64,000 bases of DNA from Paraburkholderia sp. (GCF_028283785.1 NZ_JAPWKB010000019.1:1384001-1448000); one strand, 5' to 3'. Positions 17,373 through 25,582 are shown, counted from the first letter of the stretch. Notes: generated by a model from the sequence alone, not told the origin. A program made the numbers and translations.

Positions 17373-18009
17373 CGCGTCTCTCCTCTTTATCAAGCGCCGG
17401 TCGAATGTCCCGGCATACGTGCGCTTTGGCGGCGTCGAACGCTGCGCAATGCGTTTCAAACAGCGTTCACGCCAGCCGCGTCAATCCCGATTGGTCAAAT
17501 TTACGCAATCGGCTTTTAACGGAATTTTCTGCCGGTTTTCGATAAGCGCCAATAGCATCGAATTGCAATTGCATCGGCCATTGCGATAAGCACATTTAAA
17601 GGATCGCTAATCAATCCGTTCTCGCAATGATGCGTTTGCCACTTGTCCAGCATCTGAAACTTTCATTTTCTTTCAATCGCCAATAGCGGGCGAAATATAC
17701 GCTACCGATTTTCTTCCCCCGCGCCGCGAGCCCCTACCGGCGCGCCTTCCAGCAGACAAATAGCCCGGCGCAGGTTTCGCCTGCCTGGGGGAAATCCTGG
17801 CGTACCGGCTGTCAACCAGGTTACGCTTGAAGCCGTTCTGGCAGACGGCGCGGCTATGTCAGCATTGATTCACGCACGATGACGTCAAGCGGCCCCGGAC
17901 GGCAACGCCCGGTTGAGCAACGCATTTCCACCGTGCACGTTCAATGTGCATTTTCACCGAGTTTTCAACGTTCTCAACGCTCTTAACGTTCTCACCGATG
18001 GAGTTTCCG
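17373..18009. promoter_or_regulatory. Intergenic region between the YciI-like and PsiF-like genes
   Basis: This 637-nt stretch has no credible gene. The left half (to about 17700) is AT-rich and should contain the promoter of the leftward YciI-like gene. The right half can form small hairpins GCAGG-TTTCG-CCTGC (17770-17784) and CCTGG...CCAGG (17796-17820), possibly a structured leader for the PsiF-like gene; I could not match it to a known riboswitch. A 9-bp tandem repeat ends just before that gene. Confidence 0.45.
17951..17997. repeat. 9-bp tandem repeat (about five copies) before the PsiF-like gene
   Basis: The units are TTTTCACCG (17951), then after two bases TTTTCAACG (17962), TTCTCAACG (17971), CTCTTAACG (17980) and TTCTCACCG (17989). 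The array ends three bases before the GGAG ribosome site of the downstream gene, so copy-number change would alter its leader. Confidence 0.7.
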
Positions 18010-18324
18010 ATGAAGATCCACACTGCCAAGGCCGCAAAATCCGCCCTCGCCGCACTCACGCTGGGCGCGTTGCTCGCCGCACCGTTGTCGTCCGCATTCG
18101 CGGACAACAGCCAGCAATCGAAAATGACCGTGTGTAACAAGCAGGCGGCCGACAAGAAGGGCGACGATCGCAAGGCGTTCATGAAAACCTGTCTGTCTTC
18201 GACACCGGCCGCCGCGCCGATGACGCAGCAGGACAAGATGAAGGCCTGCAACGTTCAGGCGACCGACAAGAAAGGCGACGACCGCAAGGCGTTTATGAAG
18301 ACCTGCCTGAGCAACAAGGGCTGA
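18010..18324 (+). CDS. PsiF-repeat periplasmic protein
   Basis: The 104-residue precursor has a Sec signal peptide (about residues 1-31, ending SAFA). Two near-identical PsiF repeats follow: CNKQAADKKGDDRKAFMKTC (42-61) and CNVQATDKKGDDRKAFMKTC (80-99), each with a Cys pair 19 residues apart that could form a disulfide. Escherichia coli PsiF was found as a phosphate-starvation-induced protein; its activity is unknown. The start at 18010 has GGAG 6 nt upstream; an ATG at 17998 would overlap the repeat array and lacks a site. Flanked by two tandem repeat arrays. Confidence 0.88.
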   Translation: MKIHTAKAAKSALAALTLGALLAAPLSSAFADNSQQSKMTVCNKQAADKKGDDRKAFMKTCLSSTPAAAPMTQQDKMKACNVQATDKKGDDRKAFMKTCLSNKG

Positions 18325-18339
18325 GCGTCGATCCATCGG

Positions 18340-18374
18340 GTCCGGCATGTCGGGTAGCACACGACGTGCCGGAC
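18340..18374. repeat. Inverted repeat after the PsiF-like gene
   Basis: GTCCGGCA (18340-18347) is mirrored exactly by TGCCGGAC (18367-18374) with a 19-base loop. It lies 15 nt after the stop codon. There is no T-run, so factor-independent termination is uncertain; it may protect the mRNA end. Confidence 0.5.
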
Positions 18375-18405
18375 AGCAGATCCGTGGGGCGGTCCCGCGC
18401 CCCGC

Positions 18406-18495
18406 TTTAGATTCGAGTTTTAGATTCGAGTTTTAGATTCGCGCTTCAGGTCCGCGCTTTAGGCGCACGCAGTCGATCCACGCTTCAATCCACGC
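18406..18495. repeat. 13-bp degenerate tandem repeat, about seven copies
   Basis: The first two units are identical (TTTAGATTCGAGT at 18406 and 18419). They are followed in strict 13-base register by TTTAGATTCGCGC, TTCAGGTCCGCGC, TTTAGGCGCACGC and AGTCGATCCACGC, then a 12-base TTCAATCCACGC. The copies diverge gradually along the array, as expected for an old slippage array. It fills the non-coding gap between the PsiF-like gene and the next gene; nothing else is recognised in 18325-18695. Confidence 0.75.
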
Positions 18496-18695
18496 GCTTT
18501 CCACGCTTCGGCGCGATCCGCGACACCCACCCCTTCCAGCTTGCCCCGCGCCCGCTACGCCGCGCCAATGCGATCCGCCGTCGGCCGGATTTTTCTTCTA
18601 TGATGGCTGCGGAGACGGCCCACCCCACACAAAAATATGCGCCATCGGGCCGCCGTCTTGTCGTTGATGCCGCAGTGCATTGAACGGAGGCAAGG

Positions 18696-19145
18696 ATGGC
18701 ATGGAGACACAAGAACCGCTGGTTCAGGCGGTGGCTCGTCACGATCGTGTTCTGGATGGTGCCCGTGGCAATCGTCGCGGTGCGGGAGATCCAGGAAGAA
18801 ATGGCGTACAACTCGCTCGATCTGCAAACCGCCCTGACCACGTGGACTCTCACCGACGCGCAACGCGCCGCCGGCGACGCGCCGCGCTGTCACGGCGTCC
18901 CGGACGATGCGCGCGCCGCCGGTTGTCCCGCCGACGTCCTCGCGGCCAATGCGCCGCGTCAGCAGGACGCCGTCAAACTCTACGCAGACCGCCGGAGCAC
19001 GCTTGCCGGGTATTTGTGGCACGCGTTCGTCGGTTATTGGGTCGTGCCGGCGGCGACGCTGCTCGGCATCGGCATTGTGCTGGGCGGCGTCCGACGCGCA
19101 TTGCGTCGCCCGCCGCCGCCGGCCAAACATCCTCAACAACATTGA
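18696..19145 (+). CDS. Small membrane protein of unknown function
   Basis: This 149-residue protein begins MAWRHKNRWFRRWLVTIVFW. It has a first membrane helix at about residues 12-30 and a second at about 108-131 (VGYWVVPAATLLGIGIVLGG). The loop of about 75 residues between them contains two cysteines (DAPRCHG, AAGCPAD), probably periplasmic by the positive-inside rule. The C-terminus is Arg/Pro/His rich. GGAGG at 18686-18690 supports the ATG at 18696. I do not recognise a family; the layout recalls small orphan inner-membrane proteins of Burkholderiaceae. Confidence 0.75.
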   Translation: MAWRHKNRWFRRWLVTIVFWMVPVAIVAVREIQEEMAYNSLDLQTALTTWTLTDAQRAAGDAPRCHGVPDDARAAGCPADVLAANAPRQQDAVKLYADRRSTLAGYLWHAFVGYWVVPAATLLGIGIVLGGVRRALRRPPPPAKHPQQH

Positions 19146-19643
19146 AAACGCACCGGATTTTCCGTCGCCGGGAGGCGCCGCGCGTGTGCACATCGGACGC
19201 ACGTTTCGAACGCTTGTGTCACGCTAACGCTCACGGCAGGACGAGGCACACGAATTGCTGGGTTGGCATTGATCGGACCGGATGCGGTCCCGGAGCCAGG
19301 CTTGCAACGCGGTTTCACGGGCCGCCCGCTCGCCGGTCGAATCGGTAAAAATGGGGTGATTTTGCGGGACCGGCATCGCATACTGTTTGAGGCGGTGCAG
19401 GTCGTGCAGTGCGGTTGGATGGGGTCGAATGGCCGTACCACACGCGCTCGAATACCGTCGGACACGAAATATGCGCTCGGTCAAAATTTCCTGAAGGTTT
19501 TGCCTGACCAGCCGCAAAGCCCCGTACGATAAGGGTTTCACCGCTTGTCGAAATTACTCGTCAGGCGTCCGTATGATATAACTGATCAGGCAACCCGGCA
19601 TAAAAGGTGAGGTTGCGCCCAAGAACCACGATGGAGAAGAACG
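19146..19643. other. Intergenic region, no supported gene
   Basis: This 498-nt stretch contains short frames on both strands, none with a ribosome site and recognisable product. The best, 19224-19376 on the minus strand (50 codons from an ATG), starts MPVPQNHPIFTDSTGE but is not supported. A small hairpin GGACCG-GATG-CGGTCC lies at 19275-19290. The promoter of the SYLF lipoprotein gene presumably lies in the AT-richer part near 19560-19610. Confidence 0.5.
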
Positions 19644-20237
19644 ATGCAAAGACGAAACTTCCTTCTGAAGAGTAGCGCGGCACTGGCTTTCGGTGGGCTT
19701 ACACTTGCCGGTTGTACGACGACCACGAGTAGCGATCATTCCGCGACCAACACGTCGGATTCCTCGAAGCGCCAGTCGATCGACTCGAACGTCGATACGA
19801 CCATGTCGCGTCTCTTCACGACGGTGAAGGGTTCGCGCGAGCTGGTGTCGAAGGCGCGTGGCGTCCTCGTGTTCCCGTCGGTGCTGCAAGTCGGCTTTAT
19901 CGTCGGCGGGCAGTATGGCGAAGGTTCGCTGAAGGTGGGCGGCGGCACGGTCGGCTACTACAGCACGATCTCGGGCTCGTTCGGCTTCCAGGCCGGCGCG
20001 CAGTCCAAAGCCATCATCTTCCTGTTCATGACGCAGGACGCGCTCGACAAATTCCGCAATTCCGACGGCTGGTCGGTGGGCGGCGACGCATCGGTCGCGG
20101 TCGTGAAGATGGGCGCGAACGGCGCGATCGACACCACCACTGCCACGGCGCCGGTCGAAGTGTTCGTGATGACGAACGCCGGTCTGATGGGCGATCTGTC
20201 GCTGTCGGGCACCAAGGTGTCGCGTCTGAAGATCTGA
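19644..20237 (+). CDS. SYLF-domain (Ysc84-like) lipoprotein
   Basis: The 197-residue precursor opens MQRRNFLLKSSAALAFGG with a lipobox LAGC (Cys24). The twin arginine followed by N-F-L-L-K resembles a Tat motif, so it may be a Tat-exported lipoprotein. The mature part is a SYLF/Ysc84 domain: KGVLVFPSVLQ-like segment (here RGVLVFPSVLQVGFIVGGQ), YSTISGSFGFQAGAQ, LFMTQDALDKFRNS and VFVMTNAGLMGDLSLSG. In eukaryotes this domain binds lipid or actin; the bacterial role is unclear. GGAGAAG precedes the ATG at 19644. Confidence 0.9.
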   Translation: MQRRNFLLKSSAALAFGGLTLAGCTTTTSSDHSATNTSDSSKRQSIDSNVDTTMSRLFTTVKGSRELVSKARGVLVFPSVLQVGFIVGGQYGEGSLKVGGGTVGYYSTISGSFGFQAGAQSKAIIFLFMTQDALDKFRNSDGWSVGGDASVAVVKMGANGAIDTTTATAPVEVFVMTNAGLMGDLSLSGTKVSRLKI

Positions 20238-20362
20238 AGTCACGCATCACGCGATGCGCAGGCGCCGGGCCTGCCTGCGATCGCGGTCCGTTGTCATGCT
20301 GCCGGTTCGGTCCGGGCCATTCGGCTCGGGCAGAACCGGGCCTTTTCGGCATGACGACAAAA

Positions 20363-20392
20363 AAAACGGCGATGCGCAAGCATCGCCGTTTT
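20363..20392. terminator. Bidirectional rho-independent terminator
   Basis: A 13-bp perfect stem AAAACGGCGATGC / GCATCGCCGTTTT with GCAA loop, A-rich on one side and followed by TTTTGTTTT-type sequence. It lies between the convergent SYLF lipoprotein gene (plus) and the GT4 gene (minus) and can serve both. Confidence 0.88.
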
Positions 20393-20439
20393 GTTTTGCG
20401 CGCCGTCTTCGCAGCACGCGCGTTTCACGCAGCCAGCAA

Positions 20440-21507
20440 TTAGTTCGCCGACGTATCGATCACCTTGAAGCGCGAGCGTTTCTGCGCGCGAATCACCGAC
20501 TGATAGACGTCCACATATTGCTCGGCCATCCGGCGCGACGTGAAGCGCTCCTCGAAGCGCCGACGCACGCCCGCACGCGACAGCTTGCTCAGGCGGTTCA
20601 CCGCTGCGACCGCGCCGATTTCATCCTCGACGATAAAGCCGGTGATGCCGTCGTCCAGCACTTCCGGAACGGAACCGCGATTGAACGCGATCACAGGCGT
20701 GCCGCACGCCATCGCCTCGATCATCACGAGCCCAAACGGCTCCGGCCAGTCGATCGGAAACACCAGCGCATGCGCGCCCGACAAAAATTCGGCCTTCTGA
20801 TCGTCGGCGATTTCACCGATAAACTCGACATGCGGCAAATCCAGCAACGGCCGGATATCGCGTTCGAAATATTCGAGGTCGGCGCTATCGACTTTCGCCG
20901 CAATCCGGATCGGCAAGCCGCACCGCCCGGCAATCCGGATCGCGGTATCGACGCGCTTTTCCGGCGAAATCCGGCCCAGAAACGCGAGGTAGCGCGGCTC
21001 GACGGGTTGCGGCGTATAGAGCTGATCCGGCAGACCGTGATAGACCGTGCGCAGCCATTTCGCCTGCGGCAACGGATGGCGCTGCGAATTCGAAATGGAG
21101 ATCACCGGCGCGGTGCCGAAGGTATCGAACACCGGCTGCTGTTCGGGCAGATCGAGACGACCGTGCAAGGTCGTGACGAACGGCGTGTCCTGACGGTTGA
21201 ATACCGAAAACGAGTAGTAGTCCATGTGGAAATGGAGCACATCGAATTCTTCGGCTTTGCGCCGCACCAGTTCCATCAGCAGCATGTGCGGGGCGATGCG
21301 GTCGCGAATGCCGGGGTCGAGGCGCAGCGCGCGCGGCCAGACCGCTTCGAGTTTTGCGTTTGTCACCGAATCGCCGCTGGCGAAGAGCGTGACGTCGTGG
21401 CCAAGATCGACCAGCGCTTCCGTGATGTAGGACACGACGCGCTCCGTGCCGCCATACAGCTTCGGCGGCACCGATTCGGTCAAGGGGGCGATCTGCGCAA
21501 TTCTCAT
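20440..21507 (-). CDS. Glycosyltransferase family 4
   Basis: The 355-residue protein begins MRIAQIAPLTESVPPKLYGG, a GT4 N-terminus with a glycine-rich GGTERV loop. It has FLGRISPEKRVD in the middle and PEPFGLVMIEAMACGTPVIA, the E-x7-E nucleotide-sugar site, near the C-terminus. It probably transfers a sugar from a nucleotide donor; acceptor and product cannot be deduced. It is placed 269 nt downstream of otsA on the same strand, separate from the bce locus. Start ATG at 21507 has GGAG 7 nt upstream. Its 3' end lies near the terminator at 20363-20392. Confidence 0.87.
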   Translation of the reverse strand: MRIAQIAPLTESVPPKLYGGTERVVSYITEALVDLGHDVTLFASGDSVTNAKLEAVWPRALRLDPGIRDRIAPHMLLMELVRRKAEEFDVLHFHMDYYSFSVFNRQDTPFVTTLHGRLDLPEQQPVFDTFGTAPVISISNSQRHPLPQAKWLRTVYHGLPDQLYTPQPVEPRYLAFLGRISPEKRVDTAIRIAGRCGLPIRIAAKVDSADLEYFERDIRPLLDLPHVEFIGEIADDQKAEFLSGAHALVFPIDWPEPFGLVMIEAMACGTPVIAFNRGSVPEVLDDGITGFIVEDEIGAVAAVNRLSKLSRAGVRRRFEERFTSRRMAEQYVDVYQSVIRAQKRSRFKVIDTSAN

Positions 21508-21776
21508 CGAATGTCTCCGGAAACGACCGCATCAAGCGACGGGCCCGACCTGGCCGCGCGCTATGTGGGTGCCGATGTTTGGGGCACGAGTATGCCAGCG
21601 CGGGTAAAGCCGGGCAATTCGGCGACGCCCTGATAACGGATAACGCGATTGCCGTCATCGGACGGGCCGACCCTGCAAACCATTATCAAACATCGATTCG
21701 CCGCGCGCGCCCAGGCTTTCAATTCCTGAGCGCTGTTACACACGGGAAACATCCGGCCCGCCGCCTGCCGCGCGGG

Positions 21777-23402
21777 TTAGGTGTGCTTGCCGCCCTTGTC
21801 CGCCGCGCGAGTCTTGCCGGTTTTCGTCGATTTGTCCGCGCCGTTGCCGTTCCTGGCTTTGACGGCTTTGTCGGGTTTTTCGGCTGGTTTTTCGGCCGAC
21901 TTATCAGCGGCTTTTTCGGCACGCTCGACCTTCGCCGCCTTGTCCGCGCCGCTCTTCGACGCCCCCGCCTGCCTGACCGGCGTATCCGACGGCAACGGTT
22001 CGCGATTCGCGGTCTTGCGCGCCGGAATGCTGCGCAGATCGCGCAGGAACGAATCGCGCCACACGCCGAGGTCGTTGGTGCGCAGCGCCTTCATATTGAT
22101 CTCGTGACGCCGCTGACGCGCATCGAGCGGCATCGACAGCGCGCGCTGCAACGCCTCGCACATGCCGACCGCGTCGTGCGGGTTCACCAGCAACGCGCCG
22201 GTCAGTTCCTGCGCCGCACCCGCGAACGTGGACAGCACCAGCACGCCGGGATCGTCCGGATTCTGCGCGGCGACGTATTCCTTCGCGACCAGATTCATCC
22301 CGTCATGCAGCGGCGTGACAAAGCCAATTTGCGATTCGCGAAACAGCGACATCAGTTTCCAGCGGTCGTACTGCTGGTTCAGATAACGGATCGGTGTGTA
22401 GTCCAGACCGGAATAACGGCCGTTGATGCGCCCCGCTTCGCCTTCGAGGTCTTGCCGGATCTTCTGGTAGGTGGCGACGTCGGACCGCGTGGGCGGCGCG
22501 ATCTGCACCAGCGTGACATTGCCGCGCCACTCGGGCGAGCGCTCCAGCAGATGTTCGAACGCCCGGAAACGCTCGACCAGTCCCTTCGAATAATCGAGCC
22601 GGTCGACGCTCATGATCAGCTTGCGTCCTTCGAGGCTCTGCTTCAGTTCCATCACGTGCTGACGGCTTTCGTAGCGCTGCGCCTGCTCGGCGATTTCGTC
22701 CGGAAACACGCCGATCCGGTACACGCCCGTGCGCAGCTTGCGCCCAAACCCTTCGGCCAGATGCTTGTCGCGATCCACGGTGCCGCGCGCGTGCCGCGCC
22801 AGATAATCCTGAAACGCTTCTTCGTCGGTGGTGGTCTGAAAGCCGATCAGGTCGTAGCAGCACAACGACTTGACCAGTTCCTCGTGCGGCGGGATGTTCA
22901 GCAGGATTTGCGGCGCCGGAAACGGAATGTGCAGGAAAAACCCGATCCGGTTCGTCACGCCTTCCGCGCGCAACGCCTCGGCGAACGGGATCAGGTGATA
23001 GTCGTGGACCCAGATCACGTCGTCCGGTTGCAGCAGCTTGACCAGCTTGTGCGCGAGCCATGCGTTGACGCGCCGGTAACCCGCGTATTCGTCGCGCTCA
23101 TAGCGCGCGAGATCGTTGCGGTAGTGAAAAACCGGCCACAGCGTGGCGTTCGAAAAACCGCGGTAGTACTGGTCGTAGTCCTTGCGCGTGAGGCCGACCG
23201 TGGCAAACGTCACCGCGCCCTCCTCGACCAGCGTCGGTCCTGCGTTCGCGACGGTTTCGCTGACGACGTCGCCGCTCCAGCCGAACCACACGCCGCCCGC
23301 ATCCTTCAACGCGCCGAACACCCCCACGGCGAGACCGCCCGCCGAGCCCTTGGTCTCGGTGGGTGTGGCAACGCGGTTCGATACGACGATCAGTCGGCCC
23401 AT
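21777..23402 (-). CDS. otsA: Alpha,alpha-trehalose-phosphate synthase with Lys/Ala-rich C-terminal tail
   Basis: This GT20 enzyme joins UDP-glucose and glucose-6-phosphate to trehalose-6-phosphate, an osmoprotectant precursor. The core shows RLIVVSNRV (3-11), WVHDYHLIP (131-139), the phosphate-binding VDRLDYSKGL (266-275) and LVAKEYVAAQ (371-380). The protein is 541 residues; OtsA usually ends near 460-475. The extra 75-80 residues (about 463-541) are rich in Lys, Ala, Asp and Glu with KPAEKP and KTGKT repeats, like an H1-type basic tail. GGAGGAG precedes the ATG at 23402. No phosphatase partner (otsB) is present in the window. Confidence 0.93.
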   Translation of the reverse strand: MGRLIVVSNRVATPTETKGSAGGLAVGVFGALKDAGGVWFGWSGDVVSETVANAGPTLVEEGAVTFATVGLTRKDYDQYYRGFSNATLWPVFHYRNDLARYERDEYAGYRRVNAWLAHKLVKLLQPDDVIWVHDYHLIPFAEALRAEGVTNRIGFFLHIPFPAPQILLNIPPHEELVKSLCCYDLIGFQTTTDEEAFQDYLARHARGTVDRDKHLAEGFGRKLRTGVYRIGVFPDEIAEQAQRYESRQHVMELKQSLEGRKLIMSVDRLDYSKGLVERFRAFEHLLERSPEWRGNVTLVQIAPPTRSDVATYQKIRQDLEGEAGRINGRYSGLDYTPIRYLNQQYDRWKLMSLFRESQIGFVTPLHDGMNLVAKEYVAAQNPDDPGVLVLSTFAGAAQELTGALLVNPHDAVGMCEALQRALSMPLDARQRRHEINMKALRTNDLGVWRDSFLRDLRSIPARKTANREPLPSDTPVRQAGASKSGADKAAKVERAEKAADKSAEKPAEKPDKAVKARNGNGADKSTKTGKTRAADKGGKHT

Positions 23403-23501
23403 CTGTGTGCTCCTCCGTAGTTTTATGCGATTGCGTCGGCGTGACGCGTCGTGCTGTTGCACGGCGCGTGCCGCACATTGCGCGACACTACGCCGGCAGA
23501 C

Positions 23502-24794
23502 TCAGTTCGACCGTGCTGGGGCCTCATCAGTTGCAAACTCGACCGTCTGGCCCGCGTCATTCCGCGTGGCAGACCCTTTTTCCTCCAGCGGCTGCGCCCG
23601 CGCGCCCCGGCTCGCGACCGGATCGGCTTCCGTGTGCGCGGCCGTGCTGCCGGCCGGCGCCTGCGCCCCACGCGGCACCCAGTCGAGCGGACCGGTGCCG
23701 GTCTTGCCGGTTTCCAGTTCCGCCGACACCTCGGCGCGCGCACGCGGCAGATACTGCGGATAGTGTCGCTGGATAAACTCCAGCAAGCCTTCGCGGACGC
23801 GGCATCGCAAGTCCCAGTTCAAGCCCGAGTCCTGCGAACTGACCAGCGCGCGCAGCTGCATCGCCCGGTCGGTGCCGTCGGTGACCTGCAGCACCTGCAC
23901 GCGGCCGTCCCACTCGGGCGCGGCTTCGACGATGCGTGCCAGTTCCTCGCGCAGCGGCGCCATCGGCATCCGGTAATCGACGAACAGAAACACCGTGCCG
24001 ATGATCTGCGAGCTGCTGCGCGTCCAGTTCGAAAATGGATTCTCGATAAACCATTGCAGCGGCACGATCAGCCGCCGCTGGTCCCACAGCCGCACCGACA
24101 CGTACGTGCCGGTGATTTCCTCGATGCGTCCCCACTCGCTTTCGATCACGACGACGTCGTCGAGGCGGATCGGTTGCGACAGCGCGATCTGCAAACCGGC
24201 GATCAGATTGCCGAGCACCGGCCGCGCGGCGATACCGGCGACCAGACCGGCTACACCCGCCGACGCCAGCAGACTCGCGCCGATCTGCCTGACGTTCGGA
24301 AACGTCATCAGCGCGCCGCCGATCCCGATGATCACGATCACCACCATCACCGAGCGCGCCAGCACCCGCGCCTGGGTGTGAATCCGGCGCGCCTGAAGGT
24401 TGTCGGCGGTATCGAGCGGGTGCGCCTGGATAATCGCCTCGCCGATCGCCGCCGCCGAGCGCACCGAGAACCACGTAATTGCGCCGATCAGCGCGACCGC
24501 CGCCATATCGCGCAGCGTCGAAATGAACTTGAGGTGATCCGGCGCTTCCCAGAGCACCGCCTCGATCACGAGAATCACGAATACCGCGAGCGTCGAACGA
24601 TCGACGTAGTGCAGGATCGTCGCCGTCAACGGGAACGGTCGCGCGATCCGCTTGACGATGCGCGCACCGACCCGATGCACCATCACCGCCAGCGCGACCA
24701 CGATCGCCATCACGATCAGGGCGGCGATCCAGTTATGTAAAGGGGCGTCGGTGAACCGGTCGAAAAAACGGTAGAGGTCGTCCAGGTTGGGCAT
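23502..24794 (-). CDS. MscS-family mechanosensitive channel
   Basis: The 430-residue protein has four to five N-terminal membrane helices. The pore helix and beta domain follow: GASLLASAGVAGLVAGIAAR, PVLGNLIAGLQIALSQPIRL, DDVVVIESEWGRIEEITGTY and LWDQRRLIVPLQWFIENPF. These are the conserved MscS channel motifs. It would release solutes when membrane tension rises, fitting its place beside trehalose synthesis. A Pro/Ala/Glu-rich tail follows the channel domain. GGAG stands 6 nt before the ATG at 24794; the longer upstream in-frame extension has no such site. Confidence 0.9.
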   Translation of the reverse strand: MPNLDDLYRFFDRFTDAPLHNWIAALIVMAIVVALAVMVHRVGARIVKRIARPFPLTATILHYVDRSTLAVFVILVIEAVLWEAPDHLKFISTLRDMAAVALIGAITWFSVRSAAAIGEAIIQAHPLDTADNLQARRIHTQARVLARSVMVVIVIIGIGGALMTFPNVRQIGASLLASAGVAGLVAGIAARPVLGNLIAGLQIALSQPIRLDDVVVIESEWGRIEEITGTYVSVRLWDQRRLIVPLQWFIENPFSNWTRSSSQIIGTVFLFVDYRMPMAPLREELARIVEAAPEWDGRVQVLQVTDGTDRAMQLRALVSSQDSGLNWDLRCRVREGLLEFIQRHYPQYLPRARAEVSAELETGKTGTGPLDWVPRGAQAPAGSTAAHTEADPVASRGARAQPLEEKGSATRNDAGQTVEFATDEAPARSN

Positions 24795-25126
24795 GGCGTG
24801 CTCCGGGGCGGCGTCCTGTATTGCAGGGCTGGGGAATCGGACCGGCGGGCATGGCGCCACGCTGCGCGAACTGCGCCACCGGGAAGTCTGGCCGAACGGC
24901 GCTGCTGCCGTCGAAGCCTCGAGATGCCGTACTGTGCCGTACCGGCTTGCCGCGTCACGTCGGGCGACGCGCGTATTGAGTGGCCGGCAACGCGATAAAC
25001 GCAATAAAACCGGCACGATTGAACGACGATGAAACCGCGAAAAAGCGACAAAGCCGTTACAACGGGCAATCCGGACGCACGATCCGGAAGGCGATCTGAA
25101 AAGTCGGAACAATGGATCGAAAACGG
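24795..25126. other. Intergenic region, no gene seen
   Basis: About 330 nt upstream of the MscS-like gene and downstream of the Rap1a-like gene. It should contain the promoter of the channel gene. I see no gene or RNA. Its right end is bounded by a terminator. Confidence 0.5.
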
Positions 25127-25158
25127 GTTGAACTCGCGGCGAGCGCCGCGAGTTCAAC
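25127..25158 (-). terminator. Rho-independent terminator of the Rap1a-like gene
   Basis: A perfect 14-bp stem GTTGAACTCGCGGC / GCCGCGAGTTCAAC with a four-base loop. Read on the minus strand it is followed by CCCGTTTT. It lies about 60 nt past the stop codon of the leftward gene at 25220-25582. Confidence 0.8.
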
Positions 25159-25219
25159 ACAACCTGCATTCAGGCTACATCAGTCAATATCATCGCGCAG
25201 CGACTTCCGCGCGCCGCGC

Positions 25220-25582
25220 TCAGTCCTTGTCGGGCACCTTGCACGGATACGCCTTCTGCAAACCCAGCGAGATCGCGGTGCTCGCGTTGAACACTTCGAC
25301 GCCGGGATTGTTCGCGATGTATTTGCGAACCGCGTCGGTGAGCTGCTCGGCGGTGGCGTCGGTCGGCAGGCAGAAATACTGGCCAATCCGCGGACCCGTG
25401 GTACCGCCGATCGCGTCGATCGTGTTGTAGATCGCGTCGGCCCCGCCTTCGACGTACGACGCGCACGAGACGCGCGACACCACGTCGGTTTTCGTGCAAA
25501 GCTTTTTGAGGTCGCCGGCCGTAAAAGCGGCGGCCGACAGCGGTATGGCAAGCGCGCTGGCGCAAATCAAAGCCCGCAACAT
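25220..25582 (-). CDS. Rap1a/Tai-family immunity-like periplasmic protein
   Basis: The 120-residue precursor has a Sec signal (about 1-19, ending SAAA). The mature domain matches the Rap1a pattern: FTAGDLKKLC, then CASYVEGGADAIYN, FCLPTDATAEQLTDAVRKYI and KAYPC near the end. Cysteines 29, 40, 71 and 114 could form two disulfides. Rap1a of Serratia and related Tai proteins neutralise type VI secretion amidase effectors in the periplasm. No effector or secretion gene is seen here, so the protein may be an orphan immunity factor or have another role. GGAAGGA precedes the ATG at 25582. Confidence 0.8.
   Translation of the reverse strand: MLRALICASALAIPLSAAAFTAGDLKKLCTKTDVVSRVSCASYVEGGADAIYNTIDAIGGTTGPRIGQYFCLPTDATAEQLTDAVRKYIANNPGVEVFNASTAISLGLQKAYPCKVPDKD

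Noticed and set aside
17760..17830. A riboswitch in the leader of the PsiF-like gene.
   Set aside because: I could not match cobalamin, TPP, SAM or other known cores; kept only as a weak structured-leader observation.
19224..19541. Minus-strand frame of 105 codons containing MPVPQNHPIFTDSTGE.
   Set aside because: Lacks ribosome sites at either possible start and no family was recognised.
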